From the NCBI GenBank assembly GCA_035765775.1, contig DASTWV010000053.1:24505-88504 (forward strand): a stretch of 64,000 bases of DNA, given 5' to 3'. The notes under the pieces are model-generated. The model was not told the origin of the DNA. It made no database searches and saw only the letters and a list, made by a program, of their open reading frames with translations. This stretch comes from Actinomycetota bacterium. Its GTDB lineage: Bacteria > Actinomycetota > CADDZG01 > JAHWKV01 > JAOPZY01. The stretch's first letter is position 1, and each line of letters starts with the position of its first letter. The position numbers and the translations under genes were made by a program. Shown here in pieces: positions 45,733-55,884 of the stretch.

Positions 45733-48108
45733 TTACTCGGGCCGGTCGGATGACGCCGGCCGGGGACCACGATCGCCGCCGCGCTCCCCACCCCGCTCGC
45801 CCCCGCGGTCACTCCGGCTGTCACGCCGGGGGCCTCGGCCCCGGTCGCCATAGCCCCCGCGGCCCCGGTCGCCACCCCGGTCGCCACCGCGGTCACGGCG
45901 CTCCCGGGCCTCGCCCTGCACGTAGTCCGGGCCCAACTCGGCCACCTTCGGGGGCAGCGTCACCGGCACCAGCGAGATCTTGCCCATCGGGTCGATATCG
46001 GTGACCTCCACCTCGAGCGCGTCGCCCTGGGCGATGACGTCCTCCACGTGGCGCAGGCGGATGCTGCCGCCCAGCTTGGAGATGTGCACCAGGCCGTCCT
46101 TGGTGGGGGTGAGCGATACGAAGGCGCCGAAGGGGGCGGTCTTGACCACGATGCCGTTGAAGCGCTCGCCGATCTGCGGCATGCGCGGGTTGGCCAGCTC
46201 CTCGATGCGCTTGCGGGCCTCGTCGGCGGCGTCGCCGCCCTTGGACCCGATGCGCACCGTGCCGTCGTCCTCGATGTCGATCTCGACACCGGTGGTGGCG
46301 ATGATCTCGTTGATGCGCTTGCCCTTCGGGCCGATGACCTCGCCGATCTTGTCCACCGGGATGCTGAACGCAATGATCCGCGGGGCGTAGTCGGACATCT
46401 CCGAGCGGGGCTCGGGCAGGACCTCGGCGATCTTGTCGAGGATGAACAGGCGGGCCTCCCGGGCCTGCAGGAGGGCGGCGCTCAGCACCTCGGACGGGAT
46501 GCCGCCGATCTTGGTGTCGAGCTGCAGCGCGGTGACCATCGTCCTGGTCCCCGCCACCTTGAAGTCCATGTCGCCGAAGGCGTCCTCGGCCCCCAGGATG
46601 TCGGTGAGGGTGACGAACCGGCCCCCCTCGCCGCCTTCGGAGATGAGGCCCATGGCGATGCCGGCCACCGGCTCGGCGATCGGCACCCCGGCGTCCATGA
46701 GCGACAGGGTGGACCCGCACACGCTGGCCATCGAGGTCGACCCGTTGGAGGACAGCACCTCGGAGACCACCCGGATGGCGTAGGGGAAGTCCATCTCGCT
46801 GGGGATCACGGGGAGCAGCGCCCGCTCGGCGAGCGCCCCGTGGCCGATCTCCCGGCGCTTGGGCCCCCGCATCGGTCCGGTCTCGCCGGTGGAGAAGGGC
46901 GGGAAGTTGTAGTGGTGCATGTAGCGCTTGGACACCTCGTTGCCGAGGTCGTCGATCTGCTGCTCCATGCGCAGCATGCCGAGGGTGACGATGGACAGCG
47001 CCTGGGTCTGCCCCCGGTTGAACAGGCCGGTGCCGTGCACGCGGGGCAGGACGCCGGCGTCGCAGCTGATCGGGCGGATCTCCGTGACCCCCCGGCCGTC
47101 GATGCGGATGCCGTCGTTCAGGATCCGTTCCCGGACACAGACCTTGGTCAGCTTGCGGAAGGCGGCGGCCACTTCCTTGCCCCGGTCGGGGAAGGTGTCC
47201 TCCAGACCGGCGGCCAGCTCGGCCCCCAGGTCGTCGAGGGCGCTCTCCCGGGCCAGCTTGTCCGGCTCCGCCAGGTGGGCCACGATCCGGGCCTTCCCGA
47301 GCTCGGCCACCTTGGCGTACAGGTCGGGGTCAGCAGGCTGGGCGACGATCCAGGTCTTGATGTTCTCCCGCTGGCCGGCGGCGGACACCAGCTCTTCCTG
47401 GAGGGCGATGGCCTCCAGGATCCAGGTCTTGGCGGCCTCCAGGCCCTCGGCGACCAGCTCCTCGGTCATCTCCGGGGCGCCCTCGTCCACCAGGTCCAGC
47501 GAGCGCTCGGTGGCGCCCGCCTCGACCATGAGGATGTCGGCCCCACCGTTCGGGTTGCGCCGGCCGGCCACCACGATCTCGAAGGTGGCGCCGTCGGCCT
47601 GCTCGTAGCTGGGGTTGGCCACCCACTGGCCCTCGATGTGGGCCAGACGCACCGCGCCGATCGGCCCCTCGAACGGGATGCCCGACAGCATCAGCGCCGC
47701 CGAGGCCGCGTTGATGGTCACGATGTCGTACGGGTTTTCCCCGTCGACGGTCATGACGGTGGCGACAATGTGCACCTCGTTGCGGAAGCCGTCCGGGAAG
47801 CACGGCCGCAGCGGGCGGTCGGTGAGCCGGCAGGTGAGGATGGCCTTCTCGCTCGGCCGGCTCTCCCGGCGGAAGAAGCCACCCGGGATCTTGCCGGCGG
47901 CGTACATGCGCTCCTCGACGTCGACGGTCAGAGGGAAGAAATCAACCCCCTCCCGGGCGCCCCGGGAGGCGGTGGCGGCCACCAGGACGGTGGTCTCGCC
48001 CACCTGCGCCAGGACGCAGCCGTCGGCCTGCTCGCCGAGGCGGCCGGTCTCGAAGCGGAAGACGGGCTCGCCGACCTTGCGCTCTACGGAATGGATCTGC
48101 TTACTCAT
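45733..48108 (-). CDS. pnp: Polyribonucleotide nucleotidyltransferase (PNPase)
   Basis: 791 residues from the ATG at 48108 with GGGAGG upstream; an in-frame extension into the leader is rejected. A 3'-5' phosphorolytic exoribonuclease. Two RNase PH domains (about 10-145 and 320-545, with FFRRESRPSEKAILTCRLTD and GTGLFNRGQTQAL) flank a helical domain. A KH domain (about 558-615) and an S1 domain (about 625-695) follow. The last ~60 residues are an unusual Arg/Gly/Asp repeat tail (RGGDRGGDRGRGGYGDRGRG) likely to bind RNA or partners. Confidence 0.97.
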   Translation of the reverse strand: MSKQIHSVERKVGEPVFRFETGRLGEQADGCVLAQVGETTVLVAATASRGAREGVDFFPLTVDVEERMYAAGKIPGGFFRRESRPSEKAILTCRLTDRPLRPCFPDGFRNEVHIVATVMTVDGENPYDIVTINAASAALMLSGIPFEGPIGAVRLAHIEGQWVANPSYEQADGATFEIVVAGRRNPNGGADILMVEAGATERSLDLVDEGAPEMTEELVAEGLEAAKTWILEAIALQEELVSAAGQRENIKTWIVAQPADPDLYAKVAELGKARIVAHLAEPDKLARESALDDLGAELAAGLEDTFPDRGKEVAAAFRKLTKVCVRERILNDGIRIDGRGVTEIRPISCDAGVLPRVHGTGLFNRGQTQALSIVTLGMLRMEQQIDDLGNEVSKRYMHHYNFPPFSTGETGPMRGPKRREIGHGALAERALLPVIPSEMDFPYAIRVVSEVLSSNGSTSMASVCGSTLSLMDAGVPIAEPVAGIAMGLISEGGEGGRFVTLTDILGAEDAFGDMDFKVAGTRTMVTALQLDTKIGGIPSEVLSAALLQAREARLFILDKIAEVLPEPRSEMSDYAPRIIAFSIPVDKIGEVIGPKGKRINEIIATTGVEIDIEDDGTVRIGSKGGDAADEARKRIEELANPRMPQIGERFNGIVVKTAPFGAFVSLTPTKDGLVHISKLGGSIRLRHVEDVIAQGDALEVEVTDIDPMGKISLVPVTLPPKVAELGPDYVQGEARERRDRGGDRGGDRGRGGYGDRGRGPRRDSRSDRGGERGGERGGDRGPRPASSDRPE

Positions 48109-48120
48109 TCGATGCCTCCC

Positions 48121-48154
48121 ATGTGTTCCTGCAAACGGATGTGTTCCTGCAAAC
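48121..48154. repeat. Short direct repeat just upstream of pnp
   Basis: ATGTGTTCCTGCAAAC occurs twice with an 18-base period (48121-48136 and 48139-48154), immediately before the pnp ribosome binding site. It lies in the transcribed leader of pnp on the minus strand. Confidence 0.8.
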
Positions 48155-48198
48155 AACTCAACCGTTTGGTGCGATGGACGGGGAGGTCGCTGCGGGGT

Positions 48199-48265
48199 TG
48201 CCAGTTCTCAGTGGTGAGCGCTCCCGCGCTGTCCGCTGTGGAGCGCTCGCCACTGACAACTGGCA
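48199..48265 (-). ncRNA. Long hairpin in the rpsO-pnp leader, candidate RNase-processed autoregulatory stem
   Basis: Arms of 26 bases at 48199-48224 and 48240-48265 are complementary except for two mismatches; the loop is 15 bases. It starts about 90 bases upstream of the pnp ATG and ends about 160 after the rpsO stop. E. coli has a comparable double-stranded element here that RNase III cuts, letting PNPase repress its own synthesis. The role here is inferred from position and structure. The rest of the 320-base gap has only the direct repeat above. Confidence 0.55.
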
Positions 48266-48427
48266 CCGGTCACCGGCCGACCTCGTGCCTTCCCTTGGTT
48301 TCCGTTGGTTTCCGTTGGTTTCCGTGTACGACAACAAAGACCCGCTGATGGGGTCCACTCTCCGGGCTCCCGGCCTCCTTTCTGCCCAACTGCCCCGACC
48401 TCAGGGATCGGGGTGGCGCCGGCGTCG

Positions 48428-48697
48428 CTATCGGCGCAGGCCGAGTTTGGCGATCAGCGCCCGGTAGCGCTCGACGTCCTCCCGGCGGAGGTACTCGAGC
48501 AGGCGGCGGCGGCGCCCCACCATCTGCAGCAGCCCACGGCGGGACGCGTGGTCCCCCCGGAACTTCTTCAGATGTTCGGTGAGGTCGGCGATGCGCTGCG
48601 TCAGCATCGCCACCTGGACCTCGGGGGAGCCGGTGTCGCCCGTGGAGCGGGCGTGCTCGGCCATGATCTGGGTCTTGCGTGCGGTGTCAAGTGGCAT
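48428..48697 (-). CDS. rpsO: 30S ribosomal protein S15
   Basis: 89 residues, the canonical length, from the ATG at 48697; an ATG three codons earlier (48706) would add MAD. S15 binds 16S rRNA early in small-subunit assembly. The family core [35 protein letters not shown] and [18 protein letters not shown] is complete. It precedes pnp, the classic arrangement. Confidence 0.97.
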   Translation of the reverse strand: MPLDTARKTQIMAEHARSTGDTGSPEVQVAMLTQRIADLTEHLKKFRGDHASRRGLLQMVGRRRRLLEYLRREDVERYRALIAKLGLRR

Positions 48698-48807
48698 ATC
48701 GGCCATGCTACCAGCTTGCCCCGACCACGGTCCGCATCCCCCTGCTCCCCGGCCGTCCACCCCCCCATGCCAGCCCCGTCAAGCCATTCGTTGCCTAGCT
48801 GTGGGTT

Positions 48808-48860
48808 GTCTGTGAATGTTGCGGGGTGCTATCGGGGACTTCAGCACTCACGGACTTCAG
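48808..48860 (+). repeat. Dispersed palindromic intergenic repeat, copy B
   Basis: GTCTGTGAATGTTGCGGGGT, then GCTATCGGGG, then CTTCAGCACTCACGGAC, followed by TTCAG. The ends are inverted repeats of GTCYGTGAGT. It matches copy A read on the opposite strand and the first half of copy C. It lies between the ribF stop and the rpsO start. Confidence 0.7.
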
Positions 48861-48916
48861 AAAGCCCCGAGCCGGACAGGGTCGCCGGGCTCGAGCCCGC
48901 CGGCCAACGCCTACCG

Positions 48917-49840
48917 CTAGGAGACGCCAAGGAGACGCCGCACCTCGGCCACGTCGTGGTCGATCGCCGCGCTGAGCGCCTCGGCGTCCGGGAAGGCCTC
49001 CTCGGCCCGCAGCCAGGCGGCGAACTCGATGCCTCCCTCCTCGCCGTACAGGTCGCCCTCGAAGTCCAGGGCGTAGGCCTCCAAAGAGATCGGGTTGTCG
49101 CCGAAGGTGGGGTTGGTGCCCACGCTGATGGCGCTCACCAGGCGCTGCCCCTCCACCAGCAGATGGCCGGCATAGATGCCCAGGCCGGGCAGGCAGAAGC
49201 CTTCCGGTGGCTCGATGTTGGCGGTCGGGAACCCGAGCGAGACCCCCCGGCCCTTGCCCCGCACGATCCGGCCGGGCACCAGGTGGGGCCGGCCGAGGGC
49301 TTTGGCCGCCCAGGCAACATCGCACTCCCGGATGGCCGTGCGGATCTCGGTGGAAGACAGGCGGCGGCCCTCGAGCTCGCCCACCGTCACCGTCTCGACG
49401 CTGAACCCCGCCGCCTCGCCGAGCGAGGCCAGCATCGCCACGTCCCCCCGGGCTTTGTGGCCGAAGCGGAAGTTGGACCCGACGACGATCGCCCGGACCC
49501 CCAGCCGGCCGGCGAGCACGTCGCGCCCGAAGTCCTCCGGCTCCACCAGCGACAGCTCCCGGTCGAAGGGCAGCACGACCACCCGCTCGATCCCGGCCTC
49601 GGCGAGCAGCGCCATCCGCCGGTCGAAGGTGGACAGCGCCAGCGGGGCGTGGCCCCGGAGCACCGCCTGGGGGTGGGGATCGAAGGTCAGCACGGTCGGC
49701 GCCGCCCCCGTGGCGGCCGCCAGCTCCAGCAGGCGGCCGAGGATGGCCCGGTGGCCCCGGTGCACACCGTCGAAGTTCCCGATGGTGAGGGCGACGCCCG
49801 AGGGATCCGGACCGCCGTGGAGCGCGTGGACGACCTGCAT
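48917..49840 (-). CDS. ribF: Bifunctional riboflavin kinase/FAD synthetase
   Basis: 307 residues. It converts riboflavin to FMN and then FAD. The N-terminal nucleotidyltransferase domain (about 1-180) has TIGNFDGVHRGHRAIL and VLTFDPHPQAVL. The C-terminal kinase domain (about 185-305) has GRIVRGKGRGVSLGFPTANI, GTNPTFGD and AYALDFEGDLYG. The ATG at 49840 is two bases past the truB stop, so the genes are probably coupled. Confidence 0.97.
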   Translation of the reverse strand: MQVVHALHGGPDPSGVALTIGNFDGVHRGHRAILGRLLELAAATGAAPTVLTFDPHPQAVLRGHAPLALSTFDRRMALLAEAGIERVVVLPFDRELSLVEPEDFGRDVLAGRLGVRAIVVGSNFRFGHKARGDVAMLASLGEAAGFSVETVTVGELEGRRLSSTEIRTAIRECDVAWAAKALGRPHLVPGRIVRGKGRGVSLGFPTANIEPPEGFCLPGLGIYAGHLLVEGQRLVSAISVGTNPTFGDNPISLEAYALDFEGDLYGEEGGIEFAAWLRAEEAFPDAEALSAAIDHDVAEVRRLLGVS

Positions 49841-49842
49841 CG

Positions 49843-50724
49843 CTAGACCAGCACCGCCTCGGGCTGCAGCCCGCCGCCGACGCGGCGGTAGACGGCCACG
49901 ACCGCGCCCGACTCGTCGGCGATCACCACCGCATCACCTTCGCCGGCCCCGGGCGCGGCCACCTCGGGGAGCGCCCGCCCGTGCGTCACGCCCGCCAACT
50001 CGTCGCCCGCGACCCGAACGGAGGGCAGGTCACGCAGTGCGGCCGCCATCGGGAGCACGTGCGCCTCCCGCTCCGGGGCTCCGGCCTCCTCCAGCGTGCG
50101 CAGTGGCACCCCGTCGCCCAGCGACCCGATCGACTCCCGCCGCAGGCTCCTCAGGTGCGCCCCGCACCCGAGGGCCTCGCCCAGATCCGCCGCCAGGGTG
50201 CGCACGTAGGTGCCGCTCGAGCAGCGCACCACCACGGTGGCTTCCCAAACCGCAGCATCGAAGGACTCGACCGAGAACTCGTACACCGTCACGGGCCGCG
50301 CCGGCCGCTCGACCTCCTCGCCCCGGCGGGCGGCCTTGTACAGGCGCTCGCCTCCCACCCGGACCGCCGAGACCATCGGGGGGACCTGCAGGATGTCCCC
50401 GGTCAGGTCCGCCAGCGCACCGTCCAGCGCCGCCCGGTCGAAGGCACACGGCCGCTCGGCTACCACGTCGCCCGTGGCGTCCTGGGTGGTGGTGGTGGTG
50501 CCGAACCGGATCACCGCCCGGTAGGTCTTGGGGAGCGCCTGCAGGAACGAAAGGACCCGCGTCGCCCGGCCCAGGCCCACCAGCAGGATCCCGGTGGCGG
50601 GCGGGTCGAGCGTGCCGGCGTGGCCTACGCGCTTCAGGGCGTAGAGCCGCCGGATGCGGTTGACCACGTCATGCGACGTCGGCCCAGCCGGCTTGTCGAT
50701 CACCAGCACCCCGTCAGGCGGCAC
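49843..50724 (-). CDS. truB: tRNA pseudouridine(55) synthase
   Basis: 293 residues. It makes the universal pseudouridine 55 of the tRNA T-loop. The active-site Asp lies in VGHAGTLDPPATGILLV (near 40; the usual Leu after DP is Pro). Other motifs are LVIDKPAGPTSHDVV at the start, KTYRAVIRFGTTT, and RCSSGTYVRTLAADLGEALG. The GTG at 50724 shares one base with the upstream stop codon. A C-terminal PUA-like extension is present. Confidence 0.96.
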   Translation of the reverse strand: MPPDGVLVIDKPAGPTSHDVVNRIRRLYALKRVGHAGTLDPPATGILLVGLGRATRVLSFLQALPKTYRAVIRFGTTTTTQDATGDVVAERPCAFDRAALDGALADLTGDILQVPPMVSAVRVGGERLYKAARRGEEVERPARPVTVYEFSVESFDAAVWEATVVVRCSSGTYVRTLAADLGEALGCGAHLRSLRRESIGSLGDGVPLRTLEEAGAPEREAHVLPMAAALRDLPSVRVAGDELAGVTHGRALPEVAAPGAGEGDAVVIADESGAVVAVYRRVGGGLQPEAVLV

Positions 50725-51707
50725 TACGCCCCGGAGTCCGCAGCCGCGGTCCCCAGTGCGGTGCGGATGGCCTGGATCGTCTGCTCGACGTTGCCCGGGG
50801 CGGGGAACCCGGCCGCTCGGGCGTGCCCGCCACCCCCGAAGGAAGCGGCAATGGTCGCCACGTCAACGCTGGACCGGGACCGCATCGACACCTTGTAGCG
50901 GCCCTGCTCGGTCTCCTTCATGAGGACGGCGACCTCCGCCTCCCGGACCGCCCGCAACAGGTTGATCATGTCCTCCGCCTCGTCCAGGCGGGTCCCGTTC
51001 AGGTCCCGGAGGTCCAGCCAGCTCCAAATCAGGCCAGGGGGACCGGGCTCCAGCCGGGCCCGGGCCAGCACGAGGCCCAGGGTGTGCAGGTAGCCGAACG
51101 GTGCCGACTCGAAGACCTCATTGGACACCCGGGCGTGGTCGACCCCCAGCTCGCGCAGCTCGGCGGCCACCCGCAGGGTCTCGGGGGTGGTGTTGGAGTA
51201 CTGGAACCGGCCGGTGTCGGTGACGATCCCGGTGTAGAAGGCGGTGGCCTCCTCGGCAGTGGGCACCCCGCCCATGCGGCGCACCAGCTCGTAGGTCAGC
51301 TCGGCGGAGGCCGACGCCAGCGGCTCCACCAGGTTGATGTCGCCGAAGCCGTCGTTGGTGGCGTGGTGGTCGAGGTCGATCCGGGTGCCCGCGGCGGCGA
51401 ACACCGGCTCGAGGGTTTCCAAGCGGCCCAGGGCGGCACAGTCCACCGCCAGGAAGACCTCGGGCTCCGCCGGCGGTGCTGATCCGATCCCGGCCAGTCC
51501 GGGCAGGAAGGCGTACTGCGGCGGGACCCGCAGCGCGGTGCTCCCCCATCCCATCCACACCTGCTTGCCCAGACGCTGCAGGTAGAGGCCGATGCCCAGC
51601 ATGGAGCCCAGGGCATCGCCGTCGGGGAACACGTGGCAGGCCACCGCCACCTGCTGGGCACCGCCCAGGACTGCGACGGCCTTGTCCCACGCGGCTTCGT
51701 CGATCAT
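50724..51707 (-). CDS. nrnA: DHH/DHHA1 phosphoesterase (NrnA-like oligoribonuclease/pAp phosphatase)
   Basis: 327 residues. The DHH domain (about 1-190) has CHVFPDGDALGSMLGIGLYL, FLAVDCAALGRL, the name-giving DHH in RIDLDHHATNDGFGD, and AFYTGIVTDTGRFQYSNTT. The DHHA1 domain (about 230-320) has the FGGGGHARAAGF signature. NrnA degrades short RNA oligomers and dephosphorylates pAp. The start ATG overlaps the rbfA stop (ATGA), a common actinobacterial order. Confidence 0.94.
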   Translation of the reverse strand: MIDEAAWDKAVAVLGGAQQVAVACHVFPDGDALGSMLGIGLYLQRLGKQVWMGWGSTALRVPPQYAFLPGLAGIGSAPPAEPEVFLAVDCAALGRLETLEPVFAAAGTRIDLDHHATNDGFGDINLVEPLASASAELTYELVRRMGGVPTAEEATAFYTGIVTDTGRFQYSNTTPETLRVAAELRELGVDHARVSNEVFESAPFGYLHTLGLVLARARLEPGPPGLIWSWLDLRDLNGTRLDEAEDMINLLRAVREAEVAVLMKETEQGRYKVSMRSRSSVDVATIAASFGGGGHARAAGFPAPGNVEQTIQAIRTALGTAAADSGA

Positions 51708-52102
51708 TCGCTCTCCCCCTCTGGGTCCGCTTCCGCTTCTGGTACCGCCGGCGCCTTCGACACCCCGGCCTCCCGGAGGAGCGTCTCGATCCGCTCACCG
51801 TAGGCGGCGGTGGTGTCCTCGATGATCTCGAGGACAGGCAGGAACTTCAGCCGCACCTCCTGGCCCAGCGTCGAGCGCAGGCGGGGCGCAGCATGCCGGA
51901 TCGCCTCCAGGGACGCCTCCCGGGCTTCGTCGCTGCCCAGCACGCTGACGTACACCCGGGCCTGGCGCAGGTCGGGCGACATCTTCACCGAGGTCACGGT
52001 GGCGAAGCCCACCCGCGGATCGCGCAAGGACAGCAGCGCCTCGCTCAGCACCTCCCGGGCGAGCCGCTCCACGCGCTCGGCGCGGGGGTAGGTCTTAGGC
52101 AT
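51704..52102 (-). CDS. rbfA: Ribosome-binding factor A
   Basis: 132 residues of a single KH-like domain plus an acidic tail (EAEADPEGESE). It helps mature the 5' end of 16S rRNA in late 30S assembly, especially in the cold. Recognisable stretches are ERLAREVLSEALLSLRDPRVG, VTSVKMSPDLRQARVYVSVLG and LRLKFLPVLEI-like sequence near 85. The ATG overlaps the end of the DUF503 gene by eight bases. Confidence 0.94.
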   Translation of the reverse strand: MPKTYPRAERVERLAREVLSEALLSLRDPRVGFATVTSVKMSPDLRQARVYVSVLGSDEAREASLEAIRHAAPRLRSTLGQEVRLKFLPVLEIIEDTTAAYGERIETLLREAGVSKAPAVPEAEADPEGESE

Positions 52103-52388
52103 CGGGCGTCACCACCTCGACGGTGGCGTCCAGCACCTCGATGGCGTACTGGTTGCGCACGAAGCGTTCGATCTCCATCAGCTGCTTGCGGGCGTGAAAC
52201 GACGACTCCGAGACGCACGACACGCCGATGGCGCCCCGCTGGCGCAGGTCCTGGTAGTCCACCTCGGCGATCGAGGCGTTGAACTTCGCACGCAGCCCTC
52301 CCACGATGTGGCGCACCACCTGGCGCTTGTCCTTCAGCGACGTCGACCCCGGTACCAGGAAGTCATACCGGCCGATCCCGACGAACAT
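52095..52388 (-). CDS. DUF503 family protein (YlxP-like)
   Basis: 97 residues. The family signature is clear: YDFLVPGSTSLKDKRQVVRH near the start, then FNASIAEVDYQDLRQRG and a VEVVTPDA end. YlxP-like proteins regularly sit between infB and rbfA and have been linked to ribosome maturation, but no defined activity is established. ATG start at 52388, 49 bases after the infB stop. Confidence 0.9.
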   Translation of the reverse strand: MFVGIGRYDFLVPGSTSLKDKRQVVRHIVGGLRAKFNASIAEVDYQDLRQRGAIGVSCVSESSFHARKQLMEIERFVRNQYAIEVLDATVEVVTPDA

Positions 52389-52437
52389 TACACGAACCGG
52401 GGGGCGTCAGCCCCGCAGCACCGACCTAGTGGCCCGC

Positions 52438-54456
52438 CTAGTCACGCGGCAGCTCCCGGACCTCGAAGGCCTCGATGACGTCGTCCTCTTTCAGGTCGTT
52501 GTAGCCCTCCAGCGTGATGCCGCACTCGAAGCCGGCGGCCACCTCGCGGGCATCCTCCTTGAAGCGGCGCAGCGTGCCGATCCGGCCCGTGTACACCACG
52601 ACGCCGCTGCGCAGCAGCCGCGCCCGGGCACCCCGGAGGATCTTGCCCTCGGTGACGTAGCAGCCGGCGACCACCGCCCTCGGGATCCGGAACAGCGCCC
52701 GCACCTGGGCCGAGCCCAGCACGACCTCCTGCTCCTCGGGCGCCAGGAGGCCCTTGAGGGCGCCACCGATGTCGTCCAGCAGCTGGTAAATGATCTGGTA
52801 GGTGCGCACATCGACGCCCTCCCGCTCGGCGAGCTGGCGGGCGCCGGCGTCGGGGCGCACCCCGAAGCCGACCACGACCGCGTCGGACGCCTGGGCCAGC
52901 GTGATGTCGCTCTCGCCGATGGCCCCGACCCCCCGCCGCAGGACGTTGATCCGCACGTTGTCCCGGTTGAGCTTGGCCAGCGACTCGATGAGCGCCTCCA
53001 GGGAACCCTGGCTGTCCGCCTTCACGATCAGGCGCAGCTCGGGCAGCTCCCCGGTGCGGGTCTTGGAGAGCAGATCCTCCAGAGTGGCGGGCTTTGCCCC
53101 GGCCACGTAGTCGGCCTGGCGCTGGCGGGCCTCCCGCTCCTGGGCGAGGCGCTTGGCCTCCCGCTCGTCCTTGACCACGAAGAACTCGTCGCCCGCCGCC
53201 GGCAGCCGCGACCAGCCGCTCACCTGCACCGGCTGGGCGGGTGTGGCCTTCTTCATCTGGTGGCCGAACTCGTCCAGCATGGTGCGCACCTTGGCCCAGG
53301 CGGCGCCGCACACCACCGGCTGGCCGGGCCGCAGCGTGCCCCGCTGCACGATGAGCGTGGCCACCGGTCCCCGGCCCCGGTCCAGGTGGGCCTCGATGGC
53401 GTGGCCCCGGGCGGGGGCCTTGGTGCTCGCCTTCAGCTCCTGCAGGTCGGCCACGTAGTGGACCATCTCCAGCAGGCCGTCCAGGTTCTTGTCCTCCTTC
53501 GCCGAGACGTCGACGAAGGGGGTGTCGCCGCCCCACTCCTCGGGCGTGAGGCCCAGCTCGGAGAGCTGCTGGCGCACCCGGTCGGGGTTGGCATCGGGCC
53601 GGTCGATCTTGTTGACCGCCACCACGATGGGGACCTGGGCGGCCTTGGCGTGGTCCAGCGCCTCGATGGTCTGGGGCTGGACCCCGTCGTCGGCGGCGAC
53701 CACGAGGATGGCGATGTCCGTGACCTGGGCCCCCCGGGCGCGCATCTGGGTGAATGCCTCGTGGCCCGGGGTGTCGATGAAGGTGGTGGTGCGGTCGGGG
53801 GCGTGCACCTGGTAGGCACCGATGGCCTGCGTGATGCCGCCCGCCTCCAGCGACAGCATCTCCTTCTTGCGGAACTGCTGCAGGATCGAGCTCTTGCCGT
53901 GGTCGACGTGGCCCATGACCGTGACGACCGGCGGGCGGCTCTCCTCGACGTCCCCGGCGGCAACCGGCTGGTCGGTGATGGCCTCGGCCTCGATCGACTC
54001 CTCCTCCTGGACCGAGACGATCTTGATCTGCAGGCCCATCTCGTGGGCGAGGATCTCGACCTCGTCGTCGGTCAGTGACTGGGTGATGGTCTTCATCTCG
54101 CCGAGGGCCATCAGCTGCTTGATCACCTCGGCGGGCGGCCGGCCGATCTTCTGGGCGAAGTCGGTGACGGTGACGCCGTGGGGCACCACGATGGCGTCGG
54201 CCGCCGGCTCCGTGTCCGGGGGCGCGGCGGCGTCCGGCGCGGGATCCGCCGCGGTGGCGGAGGCCGGTGCGGGCTCGGTGCCGGAGCCGGCTGCCGTATC
54301 CCCGTTCAGGGCGCCACGCAGCTTGTCGGCCACGTCCTCTTCTATGGTCGACGACGCGCTGGCCACCTCGTGGCCGAGGGACGCCAGCATTTCCATGGCG
54401 TCCTTGGACGGCACGCCGAGCTCCTTCGCCAGTTGGTGCACTCTCATCTTTGGCAT
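52438..54456 (-). CDS. infB: Translation initiation factor IF-2
   Basis: 672 residues, a compact form: an N-terminal IF2N domain ([20 protein letters not shown]), a short Ala/Pro/Asp-rich linker (about 55-95) instead of the several-hundred-residue linker of streptomycetes, and a second IF2N-like module. The G domain (about 175-340) has [19 protein letters not shown] and NKID. Beta-barrel domains and the C2 domain, which binds the formyl-methionine end of the initiator tRNA, follow. It lies in the rimP-nusA-ylxR-infB operon. Confidence 0.97.
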   Translation of the reverse strand: MPKMRVHQLAKELGVPSKDAMEMLASLGHEVASASSTIEEDVADKLRGALNGDTAAGSGTEPAPASATAADPAPDAAAPPDTEPAADAIVVPHGVTVTDFAQKIGRPPAEVIKQLMALGEMKTITQSLTDDEVEILAHEMGLQIKIVSVQEEESIEAEAITDQPVAAGDVEESRPPVVTVMGHVDHGKSSILQQFRKKEMLSLEAGGITQAIGAYQVHAPDRTTTFIDTPGHEAFTQMRARGAQVTDIAILVVAADDGVQPQTIEALDHAKAAQVPIVVAVNKIDRPDANPDRVRQQLSELGLTPEEWGGDTPFVDVSAKEDKNLDGLLEMVHYVADLQELKASTKAPARGHAIEAHLDRGRGPVATLIVQRGTLRPGQPVVCGAAWAKVRTMLDEFGHQMKKATPAQPVQVSGWSRLPAAGDEFFVVKDEREAKRLAQEREARQRQADYVAGAKPATLEDLLSKTRTGELPELRLIVKADSQGSLEALIESLAKLNRDNVRINVLRRGVGAIGESDITLAQASDAVVVGFGVRPDAGARQLAEREGVDVRTYQIIYQLLDDIGGALKGLLAPEEQEVVLGSAQVRALFRIPRAVVAGCYVTEGKILRGARARLLRSGVVVYTGRIGTLRRFKEDAREVAAGFECGITLEGYNDLKEDDVIEAFEVRELPRD

Positions 54457-54483
54457 GTACGCATGTTCCCCTGTAGGCGTTCC

Positions 54484-54762
54484 CTACGATACTCCACGGC
54501 CTATTCCCACAACCCTCCGCAGACGCTGAGCCGACGCCGCCGGTATGTCCACCCGGAGCACCCGGCTGAGGCCGCCCTTGCGCAGCGCCCGGTCGAGGCA
54601 CGCCGGGTCGGGGCACGTGTAGGCCCCCCGGCCCGGAGCCCGCTGGGCGGCGTCCGGCTCGACAGCCCCCTCGGGGGTGCGGACGAACCGCAGCAGCTCC
54701 CCCTTGGGCCGGCGAACCCGGCACCCGGCGCACTGCCGGATCGGCCCCCCCGTCCCGCGCAC
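54484..54762 (-). CDS. ylxR: YlxR (DUF448) family RNA-binding protein
   Basis: 92 residues, GTG start at 54762. The family pattern IRQCAGCRVRRPKGELLRFV, then GRGAYTCPDPACLDRAL, is intact. YlxR proteins bind RNA, and in some bacteria the homologue (RnpM) binds and modulates RNase P. It sits between nusA and infB as is usual. Confidence 0.92.
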   Translation of the reverse strand: MRGTGGPIRQCAGCRVRRPKGELLRFVRTPEGAVEPDAAQRAPGRGAYTCPDPACLDRALRKGGLSRVLRVDIPAASAQRLRRVVGIGRGVS

Positions 54763-54800
54763 CCTCCTCCGCTCCTTTATCCGGCTACGCGTCTACCTGG

Positions 54801-55850
<1,050 letters not shown>

Positions 55851-55884
55851 CGTCTCCCCCGCCTCTTCTTCCTCTTAGACACCC

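Noticed and set aside
46048..48348. 766-residue plus-strand open frame opposite pnp
   Set aside because: It mirrors PNPase codons and has no recognisable motif.
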